DNA of 64,000 nucleotides from Asticcacaulis excentricus CB 48 (GTDB taxonomy: Bacteria; Pseudomonadota; Alphaproteobacteria; Caulobacterales; Caulobacteraceae), in NCBI RefSeq assembly GCF_000175215.2, contig NC_014816.1:927001-991000 (forward strand), given 5' to 3'. A program made the translations under genes and the position numbers. The notes beneath the pieces were generated by a model. That model did not search any database and was not told where the DNA came from. It saw only the letters and a program-made list of their open reading frames with translations. Below, piece by piece: positions 16,833 to 25,861 of this stretch (the first letter of the stretch is position 1; each line of letters starts with the position of its first letter).

Positions 16833-17987
16833 TTAAGCGAACACCTTGAAATATTTGCTGATCAGCGCCGTATAGGCTTCGGTCAGGGCATAGAGGTCCT
16901 GCACCGGGGTCGCTTCATTGACCTGGTGCATGGTCTGGCCCACCAGACCGAATTCCACCACCGGGCACAGGGCGCGGATAAAGCGCGCGTCCGACGTGCC
17001 GCCTGTGGTTGACGGATCGGCTTCGACCTTCAGCACGTCGAGGATGGCGTTCTGAATGACATCGACAAACGGCCCGGCCTCGGTGAGGAAGGCCTCGCCC
17101 GAAATGGCGGCCTTCACCTCGATCACCGCACCGCTACGTTCAGCATGTCGGGCGCAAACCTCTTCGATCCACGCCTGCAAGGACGCGCCCGAATGGGTCG
17201 GGTTAAAGCGGATATTGATGCGTCCGCTGGCCGTTTGCGGGATCAGGTTGGTGGTCTTGTTCGCCACATCAAAGGTGGTGATTTCGAGATTGGACGGCAG
17301 GAAGCGTTCATAGCCCTCATCCAGCACGCGCCCGTCCAGTTCAGCCATGACGGCCACCAGCACCGGGATCGGATTGAGCGCGCGCTGCGGGTAGGCGACG
17401 TGGCCCTGCTTGCCCGTCACCGTGATCGTGGCATTGATCGAGCCGCGGCGGCCGACCTTGATCATGTCCCCCAGCACCGCCGAAGAGGTGGGTTCGCCGA
17501 CGATGCAATGGTCGATGACCTCGCCCGTTTGCCTCAGGTGTTCGACGACTTTTTTGGTGCCGTCCAGCGCTTCGCCTTCCTCGTCGCCGGTGATCAGGAA
17601 GGACAGCGACCCCGGCACGTTGTCAAAGCGCGACACGGCCGCAATCCACGCCGCAATGCCGCCCTTCATATCGACGGCTCCGCGCCCGGTCAGCACGCCG
17701 TTTTCGATCGTTGCCGCAAACGGGTCCGAGCGCCAGCCATCAAGCGCGCCTTCGGGCACCACGTCCGTATGACCGGCAAAGCACAGGTTGGGCGAGGCCG
17801 TCCCGCGCCTCGCATAGAGGTTTTCAATCTCGCGGAACTTCAGCCGTTCACAGGCAAAACCGAGCGATTCCAGCGTCTGCTGCACCCGGTCCATCGCTCC
17901 GGCGTCCACCGGAGTCACAGACGGATGGTTGATCAGGGCCTTGGTCAATTCGACCGGATCGAGCGTGTTTTCGGGTATATTCGTCAT
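16833..17987 (-). CDS. dapE: Succinyl-diaminopimelate desuccinylase
   Basis: A 384-residue M20-family zinc enzyme that removes succinate from N-succinyl-LL-diaminopimelate in lysine and peptidoglycan synthesis. Metal ligands are seen in FAGHTDVVPEG, GRGAVDMKGGIAAW and ITGDEEGEALDGTKK, with the late GTSDARFIR and MHQVNEATP also conserved. The ATG at 17987 gives the standard length. A further in-frame upstream extension of 52 residues is rich in Arg and lacks family similarity. It is divergent from the MFS gene, with 74 bases between them. Confidence 0.95.
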   Translation of the reverse strand: MTNIPENTLDPVELTKALINHPSVTPVDAGAMDRVQQTLESLGFACERLKFREIENLYARRGTASPNLCFAGHTDVVPEGALDGWRSDPFAATIENGVLTGRGAVDMKGGIAAWIAAVSRFDNVPGSLSFLITGDEEGEALDGTKKVVEHLRQTGEVIDHCIVGEPTSSAVLGDMIKVGRRGSINATITVTGKQGHVAYPQRALNPIPVLVAVMAELDGRVLDEGYERFLPSNLEITTFDVANKTTNLIPQTASGRINIRFNPTHSGASLQAWIEEVCARHAERSGAVIEVKAAISGEAFLTEAGPFVDVIQNAILDVLKVEADPSTTGGTSDARFIRALCPVVEFGLVGQTMHQVNEATPVQDLYALTEAYTALISKYFKVFA

Positions 17988-18061
17988 GCCGCGTGGTGTA
18001 AGACGACTTTGCCGCGAACGAAAGTGAAAAACGGTCGCGGGCATATTTACCGGATATTGCC

Positions 18062-19339
18062 GTGACCCCTCCCGTTTCGCCTGAAATCGTTTCCGAGCCG
18101 CCTTTGCCGCCGGAATCGCAAAACCCGTTCCGCATACCCGCATATCGCAACTTCTGGATTGCTCGCCTGTGTTCGGTGCTGGGCTTTTCGTCGCAAAGCG
18201 CGGTCATAGCTTGGCAGATCTATGAGACGGCGCGCAAGGATTCAGGGATAGGCGAAGCGGCGCTTTATATCGGTTTGATGGGTCTGACGCAGTTCATCGC
18301 CATGTTCGCCTTCACGCTACCGGCGGGCATCGTGGCCGACCGCTATGACCGCAAAAAGATCATGGGCTACACGATCGCGGCGCAGGCGGTGATTGCCCTG
18401 GGCTATATGGGGCTGTCGGCACTGGATCATCCGCCGATTGCTGGGCTGATTGCCTTATCCTTCTTTCTGGGGGCGTCGCGTGCCTTTATCGCACCGGCCT
18501 CATCGGCCATCGGCCCGATGCTGGTGCCCAAGGCAATTTTGCCGCGCGCCATCGCCTCCAACGCCCTTGCGTTTCAAATCGGCGGTATCTCCGGGGCCGC
18601 GGTCAGCGGCCTGCTGCTCAGCGTTTCGGCTATGTTCGCTTACGGCTTTTCGGCGGCGCTGTTTGTCATCGGGGGCGTGCTGATCGCCACGTTGAAGGCC
18701 GATACGCACCCCGTCAATGCGCCGACCGGCTCCAAGATGGAGATGGTGCGTGAAGGCCTCATCTACATCTGGACGAACAAGATCGTCTTTGGCGCCCTGT
18801 CGCTCGATTTGGCGGCGGTGCTGCTGGGTGGGGCGACGGCGCTGCTGCCTATCTTCGCGCGTGATATCTTACACGCAGGAGAGATCGGCTACGGCGCGCT
18901 CAGGGCCGCCCCAGCGGTCGGGGCCATGATGACGGCCCTGTGGCTGGCGCGACGACCATTGAAGTACAAGGCAGGTAAATGGATGTACGGCGGCGTGGCG
19001 GTGTTTGGCCTGATGACCATTATCTTTGGCCTTTCGACCAACATCTTCGTGTCGGTGGCAGCGCTGGCCGTACTGGGCGCGGCCGATATGGTCAGTGTCT
19101 TTGTTCGCGGCACGCTGGTGCAGATCGTCACGCCCGATCCGATGCGCGGGCGGGTGGCCTCGGTGTCTTACCTGTTTATCGGGGCGTCAAATGAGTTGGG
19201 TGAGTTTGAAAGCGGCGTGGCGACTCGGCTTCTGGGGCCCATTGGAGCGGCCCTGTTCGGTGGCATCGGTGCGATACTGGTGACCGGTGCATGGATCAAA
19301 CTGTTTCCAAGTCTTTATCGCGTGGATAAGCTAGAGTAG
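18062..19339 (+). CDS. MFS exporter, EntS/DHA3-like
   Basis: A 425-residue major facilitator with about 11-12 membrane helices. The loop 2-3 motif appears as GIVADRYDRKKIM, and loop 8-9 has ARRPLKYKAGKWMYGG. The layout resembles the EntS-type/DHA3 group of exporters for siderophores or small drugs. The start is GTG at 18062; no ATG lies near the N terminus. The first ~25 residues are proline-rich and cytoplasmic. Neighbours (dapE and an M23 peptidase) do not indicate a substrate. Confidence 0.82.
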   Translation: MTPPVSPEIVSEPPLPPESQNPFRIPAYRNFWIARLCSVLGFSSQSAVIAWQIYETARKDSGIGEAALYIGLMGLTQFIAMFAFTLPAGIVADRYDRKKIMGYTIAAQAVIALGYMGLSALDHPPIAGLIALSFFLGASRAFIAPASSAIGPMLVPKAILPRAIASNALAFQIGGISGAAVSGLLLSVSAMFAYGFSAALFVIGGVLIATLKADTHPVNAPTGSKMEMVREGLIYIWTNKIVFGALSLDLAAVLLGGATALLPIFARDILHAGEIGYGALRAAPAVGAMMTALWLARRPLKYKAGKWMYGGVAVFGLMTIIFGLSTNIFVSVAALAVLGAADMVSVFVRGTLVQIVTPDPMRGRVASVSYLFIGASNELGEFESGVATRLLGPIGAALFGGIGAILVTGAWIKLFPSLYRVDKLE

Positions 19340-19456
19340 CTAAAAGCCTTTAAACAGACAATCTGCAGTGACGGCTTGGCTTGGCAATATGCCCATATAG
19401 CCGACGCTCGGCTTCGGGCAACTCATCCCGTCTGAAGCTTTTTCGAAGCGGAAAAG

Positions 19457-19480
19457 GCTCGGCAGAGCCGAGCTTTTCTT
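19457..19480. terminator. Bidirectional terminator between MFS and M23 genes
   Basis: A perfect 7-bp stem, GCTCGGC/GCCGAGC with loop AGA, is followed by TTTTCTT on the plus strand. On the minus strand it is followed by CTTTTCC. It serves both converging genes. Confidence 0.8.
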
Positions 19481-19485
19481 ATTTG

Positions 19486-20943
19486 CTACTGGCTGCCGCG
19501 GCTGGTGGACAGGGCCGGGCGCAGTGGGATGTTCTTGCGTTCCGTCTTTGCGACCAGCTTGTTGGCCGCGCCGGAGTCTTCGTACTTGTACGGCGTCGTC
19601 TTCATAGCCAGCGCCTGAGACGGCAAATTGTCCTGAGTGCGCTTGAGGTCGGCCATAGCGATCATGGTGTCCAGCTCGTGCTTACGCGCCTTGAAGGCCA
19701 CGAGGTCCTGACCGGCGAGGATGGTGCCCTGCGGCACCTTGGCGTCCTTCGGATTGATCGGGCGGCTCTTGTACCACACTTCAAAGTGTAGGTGCGGACC
19801 GGTCGAATTGCCGGTCGACCCGACATAGCCGATCAGTTCGCCCTGCTTGACGCGCTGACCGGGGCGGACCTTGATCTGCGACATGTGGGCATAGCCGGTG
19901 GCCCAGTCATTATTGTGCGACACGCGCACCCAGCGGCCATAGCCGCCCCACCATTTGGCATCGGCCACGACGCCGTCACCAGCAGCATAGATAGGGGTGC
20001 CTGTGCCGGCGGCAAAGTCGATGCCGGTGTGCATCTTCATAAAGCCCTGGATCGGGTGGCGTCGCATACCGAAGCCGGACGAGGTGCGGGCCGCCGCGAC
20101 CGGTGTCGCCAGCAGGAAGCCTTTGATATTCTTGCCTGTATCGTCAAAGAATTGCGATTCTTTATCGCCCTGACGTTTATAGGAATAGAAGCGCGTGATG
20201 TGGCCCTTCGCGCTGATTTCGGCATAGAGCAGATTGCCGGATTCAACCACGCGACCGCTTTCGGTGACCTTGCGATCGAACACCAACTTAAACGTATCAC
20301 CCGGCTGGATGTCGCGTTCAAAGTCGATCTTGTGCGCGAACAGCTTGAGCACCTGACCGGTGACGTTCGGCGTGGCGCCCAGCGCGGTGGCCGAGGTGAT
20401 CAGCGAGCCGTCGATGGTGCCAATGGCGACGCGGCGTTCATCGCGCACCGACTCTTCGAGCGCGCGCAGGCGCATCGAACCGTCGTGGCTTGTGGTCAGG
20501 GTCAGTTGCTTGGCCGGGCCGGTGCGCACGGTCAGACCCAGAAGTTGCGCCGGAGAACGACCGTTTTCGGGGCGCGCGATGGCGGCCTGAAGGCTTAAGC
20601 CCTTGCCTACGTTGACCACGTCAAAGGCTTGAGACAAAAGGGATACAGCGGCATTGGCCTCGGTCGAGGAGACGCCCGAACGGGTCAGAGCTTGTGTGAG
20701 GGTTTCGCCGGCGCGCACCATTATCTGCACGTTGACGGGCTGAGTGAAGCCTGGACGCGCTGCGGCTTCGGCCAGAGCGCGGGTTTCAAGCGCCAGGGTC
20801 GCACTGGGGTCAAGGGTCGGCAATTCGCTCGGCAGCGGCTGATAAACGCGCCAGACCAGAGTGGCCACCGTCAAGGCGGTCGCGGAGACCAGCACCATCG
20901 GGGTCAGGCGCACAGGTTGGCGGCGAGGGTCGAGTTGAGCCAT
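19486..20943 (-). CDS. M23 family metallopeptidase (cell-wall endopeptidase, membrane-anchored)
   Basis: A 485-residue protein with an N-terminal membrane helix (~15-31) and a periplasmic region containing a LysM/opacity-associated-like segment. The C-terminal LytM/M23 domain has zinc ligands in MKMHTGIDFAAG and GPHLHFEVW, plus the catalytic-type GYAHMSQ. Such enzymes cut peptide cross-links in peptidoglycan during growth and division and resemble MepM of E. coli. All metal-binding residues are present, so it is likely an active endopeptidase and not a degenerate activator. It is read toward the MFS gene and shares its terminator. Confidence 0.9.
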   Translation of the reverse strand: MAQLDPRRQPVRLTPMVLVSATALTVATLVWRVYQPLPSELPTLDPSATLALETRALAEAAARPGFTQPVNVQIMVRAGETLTQALTRSGVSSTEANAAVSLLSQAFDVVNVGKGLSLQAAIARPENGRSPAQLLGLTVRTGPAKQLTLTTSHDGSMRLRALEESVRDERRVAIGTIDGSLITSATALGATPNVTGQVLKLFAHKIDFERDIQPGDTFKLVFDRKVTESGRVVESGNLLYAEISAKGHITRFYSYKRQGDKESQFFDDTGKNIKGFLLATPVAAARTSSGFGMRRHPIQGFMKMHTGIDFAAGTGTPIYAAGDGVVADAKWWGGYGRWVRVSHNNDWATGYAHMSQIKVRPGQRVKQGELIGYVGSTGNSTGPHLHFEVWYKSRPINPKDAKVPQGTILAGQDLVAFKARKHELDTMIAMADLKRTQDNLPSQALAMKTTPYKYEDSGAANKLVAKTERKNIPLRPALSTSRGSQ

Positions 20944-21520
20944 TACGATCCAAAAACGGTATACGAGGTTTACACAACGCGGGCTCTACTCAAAACGGAA
21001 CCGTCCTCTCCGCCGCCCAGTTAGCCTGTATCTCCCTGTTTCAGGGAATGTGCGACCCGACAATATGCCGTAGACGCGAATTTGAAAGTGTTAACGCCCC
21101 TGCATACGCCGAAATAGGGCAAAAATGAGGCGGTCGCCGCCTCGCATATCGCCGTTTTCCATACGAAGGGGCGCAAAAGGGTTTGTCCCAATTAGGAGAC
21201 GAAGGTTAATATCCGGCTTAAACCGGCCCTTTCAGGGCGCATATATGGGTTTTTTACGACACGGGACGCCATGAGACGGAGTGAGGCCGCAAGTCCATCA
21301 CTTTGCGTAACGCACAATCAAAAAAGCGCACCGGCCGGCCGATAAAGGGGGCGTAATGTTCCGGATACGGTAAGAAAAAGAATCGGTTATGCGCCGTTTT
21401 TTTAAGAGTTCCGTGCCATAATACTGCCCTGAACCTTTCGTCCAACCGTTGATCCCGTGAGAGCTTGATCTGTTGCGCACCCTTATTCTGACCGATGCGC
21501 CTGAGGATGGAGGTGAGCTG
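20944..21520. other. 577-bp divergent intergenic region without a gene
   Basis: This gap separates two divergent envelope genes (M23 peptidase and YdbH-like). It holds several short palindromes, including GAGGCGGTCGCCGCCTC and CCGGCTTAAACCGG. It also has a TTAA-N8-TTAA near 21205, one base too long for a CtrA box. I see no RNA gene, riboswitch or credible small ORF. Confidence 0.5.
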
Positions 21521-24500
21521 TTGTTTCCTGTGCGGCTGCCGCCCCAGTCGAGTTTTACCCGTGCGGTCAGTAACGGAGGCGACACCCCTGCGCCACGCCC
21601 GAAAGGCGGCGGTGGGGGCGGCCAAAGGGGCGGTGGCGCCTCTGGCGGGCCGGGTGGCTCAGGCAAGCGTAAGCGCTATCTGAAGGCGGGCGGCTGGCTG
21701 CTGCTGACCCTTTGGGGCGCGGCGGCGGCGGGCGTGATTGCCTACGCGGCGCGCAAGGACATTGCCCGCGAGGTGGCGCAGGGCTGGCTGCGTTCGAACG
21801 ATATTCCCTCAGAACTGCGCATTGACACCCTGAGTTTCGATCATGTGTCTGGCCGCATCGTGCTAGGCGAGGCCGGGCGGCCCGACCTGAAGATCGAACG
21901 CTTCGACATTGATTATGAGCTGAACCTGTGGCAGCTGGGGCAGCCGCTGACGCGCCTCAAACGCATTCATCTGGTCAAGCCGGAGTTGAGCTTTTCCTAC
22001 GATAAAAAAGGGCTGGGTTTCGGACGTCTGGACCGTTTGCTGAAAGGCGGCGGCGGGGGCGGTGGTCCCTTGCCGGAAGAAATTCTGGTCGAAGACGCGC
22101 GCATTCGTGTGCGGACCGACTATGGCACGGTGGCTGCGACCGGCGGGCTCAGCCTGAAAGACGGTCGCCTGCGGGCGCTGGACGCCACCCTGATCCCCGG
22201 CGCGCTCAACGGCTCCCAATTGCAGGGGCAGCTTTCCGACGGGCATATCCGCATTCAGGCCGAACCGGACGCCGATGCGGGTGAGGCCCTGCGCATCGAC
22301 GCCAACCTGTCTGCGGCGGAGCTGTTGTTCCTGGCGGCGCGCGCCCCTGATGCCGAACTGGGTGATCCCCTACCGCGCCTGAGCAGAGTGCACGCTGACC
22401 TTAATCTGCGGCTGCCCTATCGCCGACTGTCGGAGGCCGCCTCACGCAAATCGCCTCTGTCGGCTTTTGACGGCGTGGTCAGCGGTATGTTGGCTGTGCG
22501 CGCAGAGGCCATCGAAGGCGCGTCGTCAGTTCAGGGGCTCGACAGCACCATCGGTCTCAATGGCCGGGTTGATTTTGAAAATACGCGCGTGGCCTATTCG
22601 GGTGTTTCGCAGGTGATGGCGACGCTGGATGGCTTTACGAGCGGCACGATGCAAGGCCGCGCCGTACGGGTGTCGGCTCAGGATATGAAGCTGCATAGTG
22701 ACCTAGCGCTCGATGCGGCCTCGGCACTGACGCTCGATGGCCCCATAAGCGTGAAGGCCGGGGCTTTTACGCAGGACGTCCTTTCGCTGAATAAGGCGGC
22801 GCTCGACCTCTCCGGATTTTCGCTTGCGCACGGCTCCGAAGGCACCGACCTCAGCTTCGAAGGCCGCGCCGTGGCCGCCCGCGCTGTGCAGGGGGATCTG
22901 AGCCTTTCCGGAGTGACCGTGCGGCTGGATGGCACGGGCCGCCTGAACCCGGATGCTTACGAAATCGCCCTGACCACCGATGTAAACGGCCGTCAGGGCA
23001 GCTATCGCGGTATGGGCGCGCTGGCCGCAGACCGCGCCAAGGCTTTGGCGGATGAACGTGTGGCCTTTGACGCCGCCAATGCCCGCCTGCCGGATGGCAT
23101 ACCGCCGGTGCCAGCCCCGCCGCCGGGCCCGGACCTGATGGTGCCGCTGCTGCGCGCCGCTGACCGTTTCAGTCTATCGGCCGAGACTGTGCGTGTGTCG
23201 CTGAGCGGGCAGGGCAACCGCCATCGCTTCGCCGTGCGTCCTAGCAAGCCGGTGCTGATCCGCCCGTTGGATGGCGGTGAGATTCGCCTCACGACAGAAG
23301 GCCAATCTTCCCTGATCGCCAGTGATGCGCGCAGCGTCTTTACAGTAGCGACCAGCGGAGAGACCCTGCCCGTGCTCAAGGCGCGGGTGTCGGACCTGGG
23401 TTTCGGAGCGCAGGGCGCGCTGGAGGGTCGCCTGAGCCTTGAGGCCGGTTTCAACTTCGCGCCGGTCTATGGAGCGCAGGCCAGGGCCAATGGCCGCTTT
23501 GTCTATAGCGTCGCGGGTCTGTTGCAGGTGCGTCTTGATGATTGCGTGCCCTTTACCGCTGACCGCGCCGATATTGGCGGTCGCCTGACTGCGGTGACCA
23601 CGCGCCTGTGCCCGACGACGGCACCGATCCTGACCCTGAGCAACGGGCAGTGGCGCAGCGAAGGCCGTTTCGACAGCCTGACCGCTGCCGCGCCCGACTA
23701 TCAGGTGACGCTGGCGAGCGGTGAGGGGGCCTTTACGGCCAGCAGTTTTGCGGACGCCGAGGGGCTGGGCTTTACGGTGGCGCTGAAAACCCTGAAGGCC
23801 ACCGATGCCATGGACGCGCCGCGCTTCCATCCGGTCCTGATCGCCGGCGATATGGCGCAGGGCCGCAAGACGCTGGACGGCAAGCTCACCGTGACCTCAG
23901 CCGATGCAGCCGTCCAGACGCGCGCTGGCGGATCGCTGGCCGAAATCAGCCTGACGTCCGATGTGGCCAGCGGCCGGGGCCGCGCCGATGTTATGGCGAC
24001 GAACCTGACCTTTGCGCCACAAAAGCTGCAACCGCTCGACCTGACGCCCATGGTAGCGGGTGTCGTGCAGCGCGACACGACGGGGCGCGTCGATTTTAAA
24101 GGGTTTGTCGCCTGGTCACCGGACGGTTCGACCTCAGGCGGCGTGCTGGGGCTGAATGAGATGGGCTTTACCGGCCCGGCAGGTCTGGTCGAGGGGCTAA
24201 ACGGACGGATTGAGTTTACCTCTCTGGCTCCGCTGCAATCGGCACCGGGTCAGACCCTGACGATCCGCACCGTGACCAGCGTCGTGCCGCTGAAAGATGT
24301 GCGGGCGGTGGTGCAGTTTGCCGGGGATTGCCTGAAGCTCGAAAGCGCGCGCGTTACCAGCGACGGCGGTGATTTTGCCCTGGCCCCGATGGACGTGCCG
24401 TTCGATACGACCAAACCGATCAAGGGTGAGTTGAGCTTTGACAAGGTCGATTTCGGCAAGGTGGTGGCCTCAAGTCCGTTCGCCAAGGACGCTGAATTTA

Positions 24501-25021
24501 CCGGCTTCGTGTCGGGCAAACTGCCGTTTGAACTGAGCGGCGGCAAGCTTAGTGTGCGCAAGGGCTATCTGCTGGGCGAAGGGCCGGGCCGCGTCTCGAT
24601 CCGCCGCAATGCGGTGACAGCCGTGGCGGCTGAGGGCGGGACGGTCAGCAATGCCGATAAGGCCGCTGTCGCGGTGGCACCAACTCCCGACCCTGCCCCC
24701 AACATCGTCGAAGGCCTTGCCTATCAGGCCATGGAGCATCTGGCCTATGAAGAATTGTCAGCAGCGGTAAATACCGATGACAAGGGGCAACTGAACTTCA
24801 ACTTCCGCATCGTTGGGCGCTATGATCCGCCGCAGCGCCGGGAAGCCAAAATCGGCCTGATCGACTATCTGCGTGGCACCTGGACACAAAAGCCCATCGA
24901 CCTGCCCTCCGACACCAAGGTCAATCTCAACCTCGATGTCAGCTCCAATCTCGATCAGTTCCTTAAAGACTATGTCGAGGTGCAAAAACGCGGTGGTTTC
25001 GACTGGTCGAAGATCAAATAG
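21521..25021 (+). CDS. ydbH: YdbH-family AsmA-like intermembrane lipid transport protein
   Basis: A ~1166-residue protein with one N-terminal membrane helix (about residues 56-76 from this start) and a very long beta-rich periplasmic part. It resembles YdbH (PF11739), one of the AsmA-like bridge proteins (with TamB and YhdP) that move phospholipid to the outer membrane. The strongest evidence is the operon: a YnbE-type lipoprotein and a YdbL-type protein follow directly. The TTG at 21521 is preferred because GGAGGTGA lies seven bases upstream. A TTG at 21473 is in frame but lacks a site. Before the membrane helix is a Gly-rich low-complexity cytoplasmic segment. It is longer than E. coli YdbH (about 880 residues). 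Confidence 0.8.
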   Translation: MFPVRLPPQSSFTRAVSNGGDTPAPRPKGGGGGGQRGGGASGGPGGSGKRKRYLKAGGWLLLTLWGAAAAGVIAYAARKDIAREVAQGWLRSNDIPSELRIDTLSFDHVSGRIVLGEAGRPDLKIERFDIDYELNLWQLGQPLTRLKRIHLVKPELSFSYDKKGLGFGRLDRLLKGGGGGGGPLPEEILVEDARIRVRTDYGTVAATGGLSLKDGRLRALDATLIPGALNGSQLQGQLSDGHIRIQAEPDADAGEALRIDANLSAAELLFLAARAPDAELGDPLPRLSRVHADLNLRLPYRRLSEAASRKSPLSAFDGVVSGMLAVRAEAIEGASSVQGLDSTIGLNGRVDFENTRVAYSGVSQVMATLDGFTSGTMQGRAVRVSAQDMKLHSDLALDAASALTLDGPISVKAGAFTQDVLSLNKAALDLSGFSLAHGSEGTDLSFEGRAVAARAVQGDLSLSGVTVRLDGTGRLNPDAYEIALTTDVNGRQGSYRGMGALAADRAKALADERVAFDAANARLPDGIPPVPAPPPGPDLMVPLLRAADRFSLSAETVRVSLSGQGNRHRFAVRPSKPVLIRPLDGGEIRLTTEGQSSLIASDARSVFTVATSGETLPVLKARVSDLGFGAQGALEGRLSLEAGFNFAPVYGAQARANGRFVYSVAGLLQVRLDDCVPFTADRADIGGRLTAVTTRLCPTTAPILTLSNGQWRSEGRFDSLTAAAPDYQVTLASGEGAFTASSFADAEGLGFTVALKTLKATDAMDAPRFHPVLIAGDMAQGRKTLDGKLTVTSADAAVQTRAGGSLAEISLTSDVASGRGRADVMATNLTFAPQKLQPLDLTPMVAGVVQRDTTGRVDFKGFVAWSPDGSTSGGVLGLNEMGFTGPAGLVEGLNGRIEFTSLAPLQSAPGQTLTIRTVTSVVPLKDVRAVVQFAGDCLKLESARVTSDGGDFALAPMDVPFDTTKPIKGELSFDKVDFGKVVASSPFAKDAEFTGFVSGKLPFELSGGKLSVRKGYLLGEGPGRVSIRRNAVTAVAAEGGTVSNADKAAVAVAPTPDPAPNIVEGLAYQAMEHLAYEELSAAVNTDDKGQLNFNFRIVGRYDPPQRREAKIGLIDYLRGTWTQKPIDLPSDTKVNLNLDVSSNLDQFLKDYVEVQKRGGFDWSKIK

Positions 25022-25126
25022 ACATAGTTGCGCGCCATAGCGGGCCGAGAATGTCTCTGTCATTCAGGCCCGGTTCAGCTTATAGCTGATATCCAGAATT
25101 CATGATCTCTTGCTTTGGAGCCCTTC

Positions 25127-25324
25127 ATGTTGAAATCCCCTGTCGCCCGCGCGGGCATAGCCGCACTGTGTCTGGCGGGCGTAGCGCTCACGGCGGCCTG
25201 CACGCCAACGGTTCGCCTTCAGGTCGATCCCATCACCATTTACGCCAAGCTCGACGCCAATGTGCGTATCTCGCTGGATGAAGATGTGAAGGCCCTCGTC
25301 AAACAAAATCCGGACCTGTTCTGA
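25127..25324 (+). CDS. ynbE: YnbE-family outer-membrane lipoprotein
   Basis: A 65-residue lipoprotein with signal peptide and lipobox LTAAC, then CTPTVRLQVDPITIYAKLDA, the conserved YnbE core (PF13617). In E. coli, YnbE forms a beta-strand stack with the C terminus of YdbH to complete a continuous bridge between the membranes. The ATG at 25127 has GGAG six bases upstream. It is the middle gene of the ydbH-ynbE-ydbL operon. Confidence 0.88.
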   Translation: MLKSPVARAGIAALCLAGVALTAACTPTVRLQVDPITIYAKLDANVRISLDEDVKALVKQNPDLF

Positions 25325-25335
25325 GGAATTTGGCT

Positions 25336-25713
25336 ATGAAAAAGACCCTGTTTTCGATCCTCAGCGCCGTCGTCGTGTCGTCGGCCGTGCTGACCGCGGG
25401 TGCTGCCCTTAACGCCCCGGCCTATGCCCAGTCTGCCGCCAAGGCGACCGTCGATGCCGCTAAGGCCGCCGGTACGGTGGGTGAACAATCCGACGGCTAT
25501 CTGGGCCTCGTTAAAGACTCAGCCGACGCCGCCACCAAGGCCGCTGTCGATGAGATTAATGCCGGCCGCGCCCGCGTCTATGCCGAAGCCGCTGCCAAAA
25601 ACGGCGTCTCTCCGGCCGCCGCCGGGGCTTCGGCCTACACGAACGTGATCTTCCCGAAGGTCAAAGCTGGGGAATATTACAAGGACGATTCCGGCAACTG
25701 GAAGCGCAAGTAA
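25336..25713 (+). CDS. ydbL: YdbL-family periplasmic protein (DUF1318)
   Basis: A 125-residue secreted protein: a signal peptide ending near PAYAQSA, then a helical DUF1318 domain with KAAGTVGEQSDGYLGLV, AVDEINAGRARVYAEAA and the C-terminal AGEYYKDDSGNWKRK. YdbL is the chaperone-like partner that limits runaway YnbE stacking in E. coli. The start at 25336 follows GAGGAA, 11 bases after the ynbE stop. A hairpin terminator closes the operon. Confidence 0.9.
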   Translation: MKKTLFSILSAVVVSSAVLTAGAALNAPAYAQSAAKATVDAAKAAGTVGEQSDGYLGLVKDSADAATKAAVDEINAGRARVYAEAAAKNGVSPAAAGASAYTNVIFPKVKAGEYYKDDSGNWKRK

Positions 25714-25737
25714 GCCTTCTGATTTCACAGCTTCTTA

Positions 25738-25773
25738 AAGGCCTTGTGGCAATGTTTGCCGCAGGGCCTTCTT
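25738..25773 (+). terminator. Terminator after the ydbH-ynbE-ydbL operon
   Basis: AAGGCC.TG.GGCAA pairs with TTGCC.CA.GGCCTT and is followed by CTTCTTCG. The stem is long, with a modest T run. Confidence 0.65.
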
Positions 25774-25861
25774 CGTGCGTGAGTGGCATATGACGTGCAG
25801 GGCTTCGTCAAAATTCGCCTGACTGGTTTATTTCAGGACGCCCCGCACAGGAACCTGCCCC

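Noticed and set aside
17145..18065. Long plus-strand frame opposite dapE
   Set aside because: dapE on the other strand has all metal-binding motifs and normal length. The plus frame is Arg/Gln/His-rich shadow sequence.
21200..21220. TTAA-N8-TTAA upstream of the YdbH-like gene as a CtrA box
   Set aside because: Spacing is eight, not seven, and the CtrA pattern is strict on spacing.
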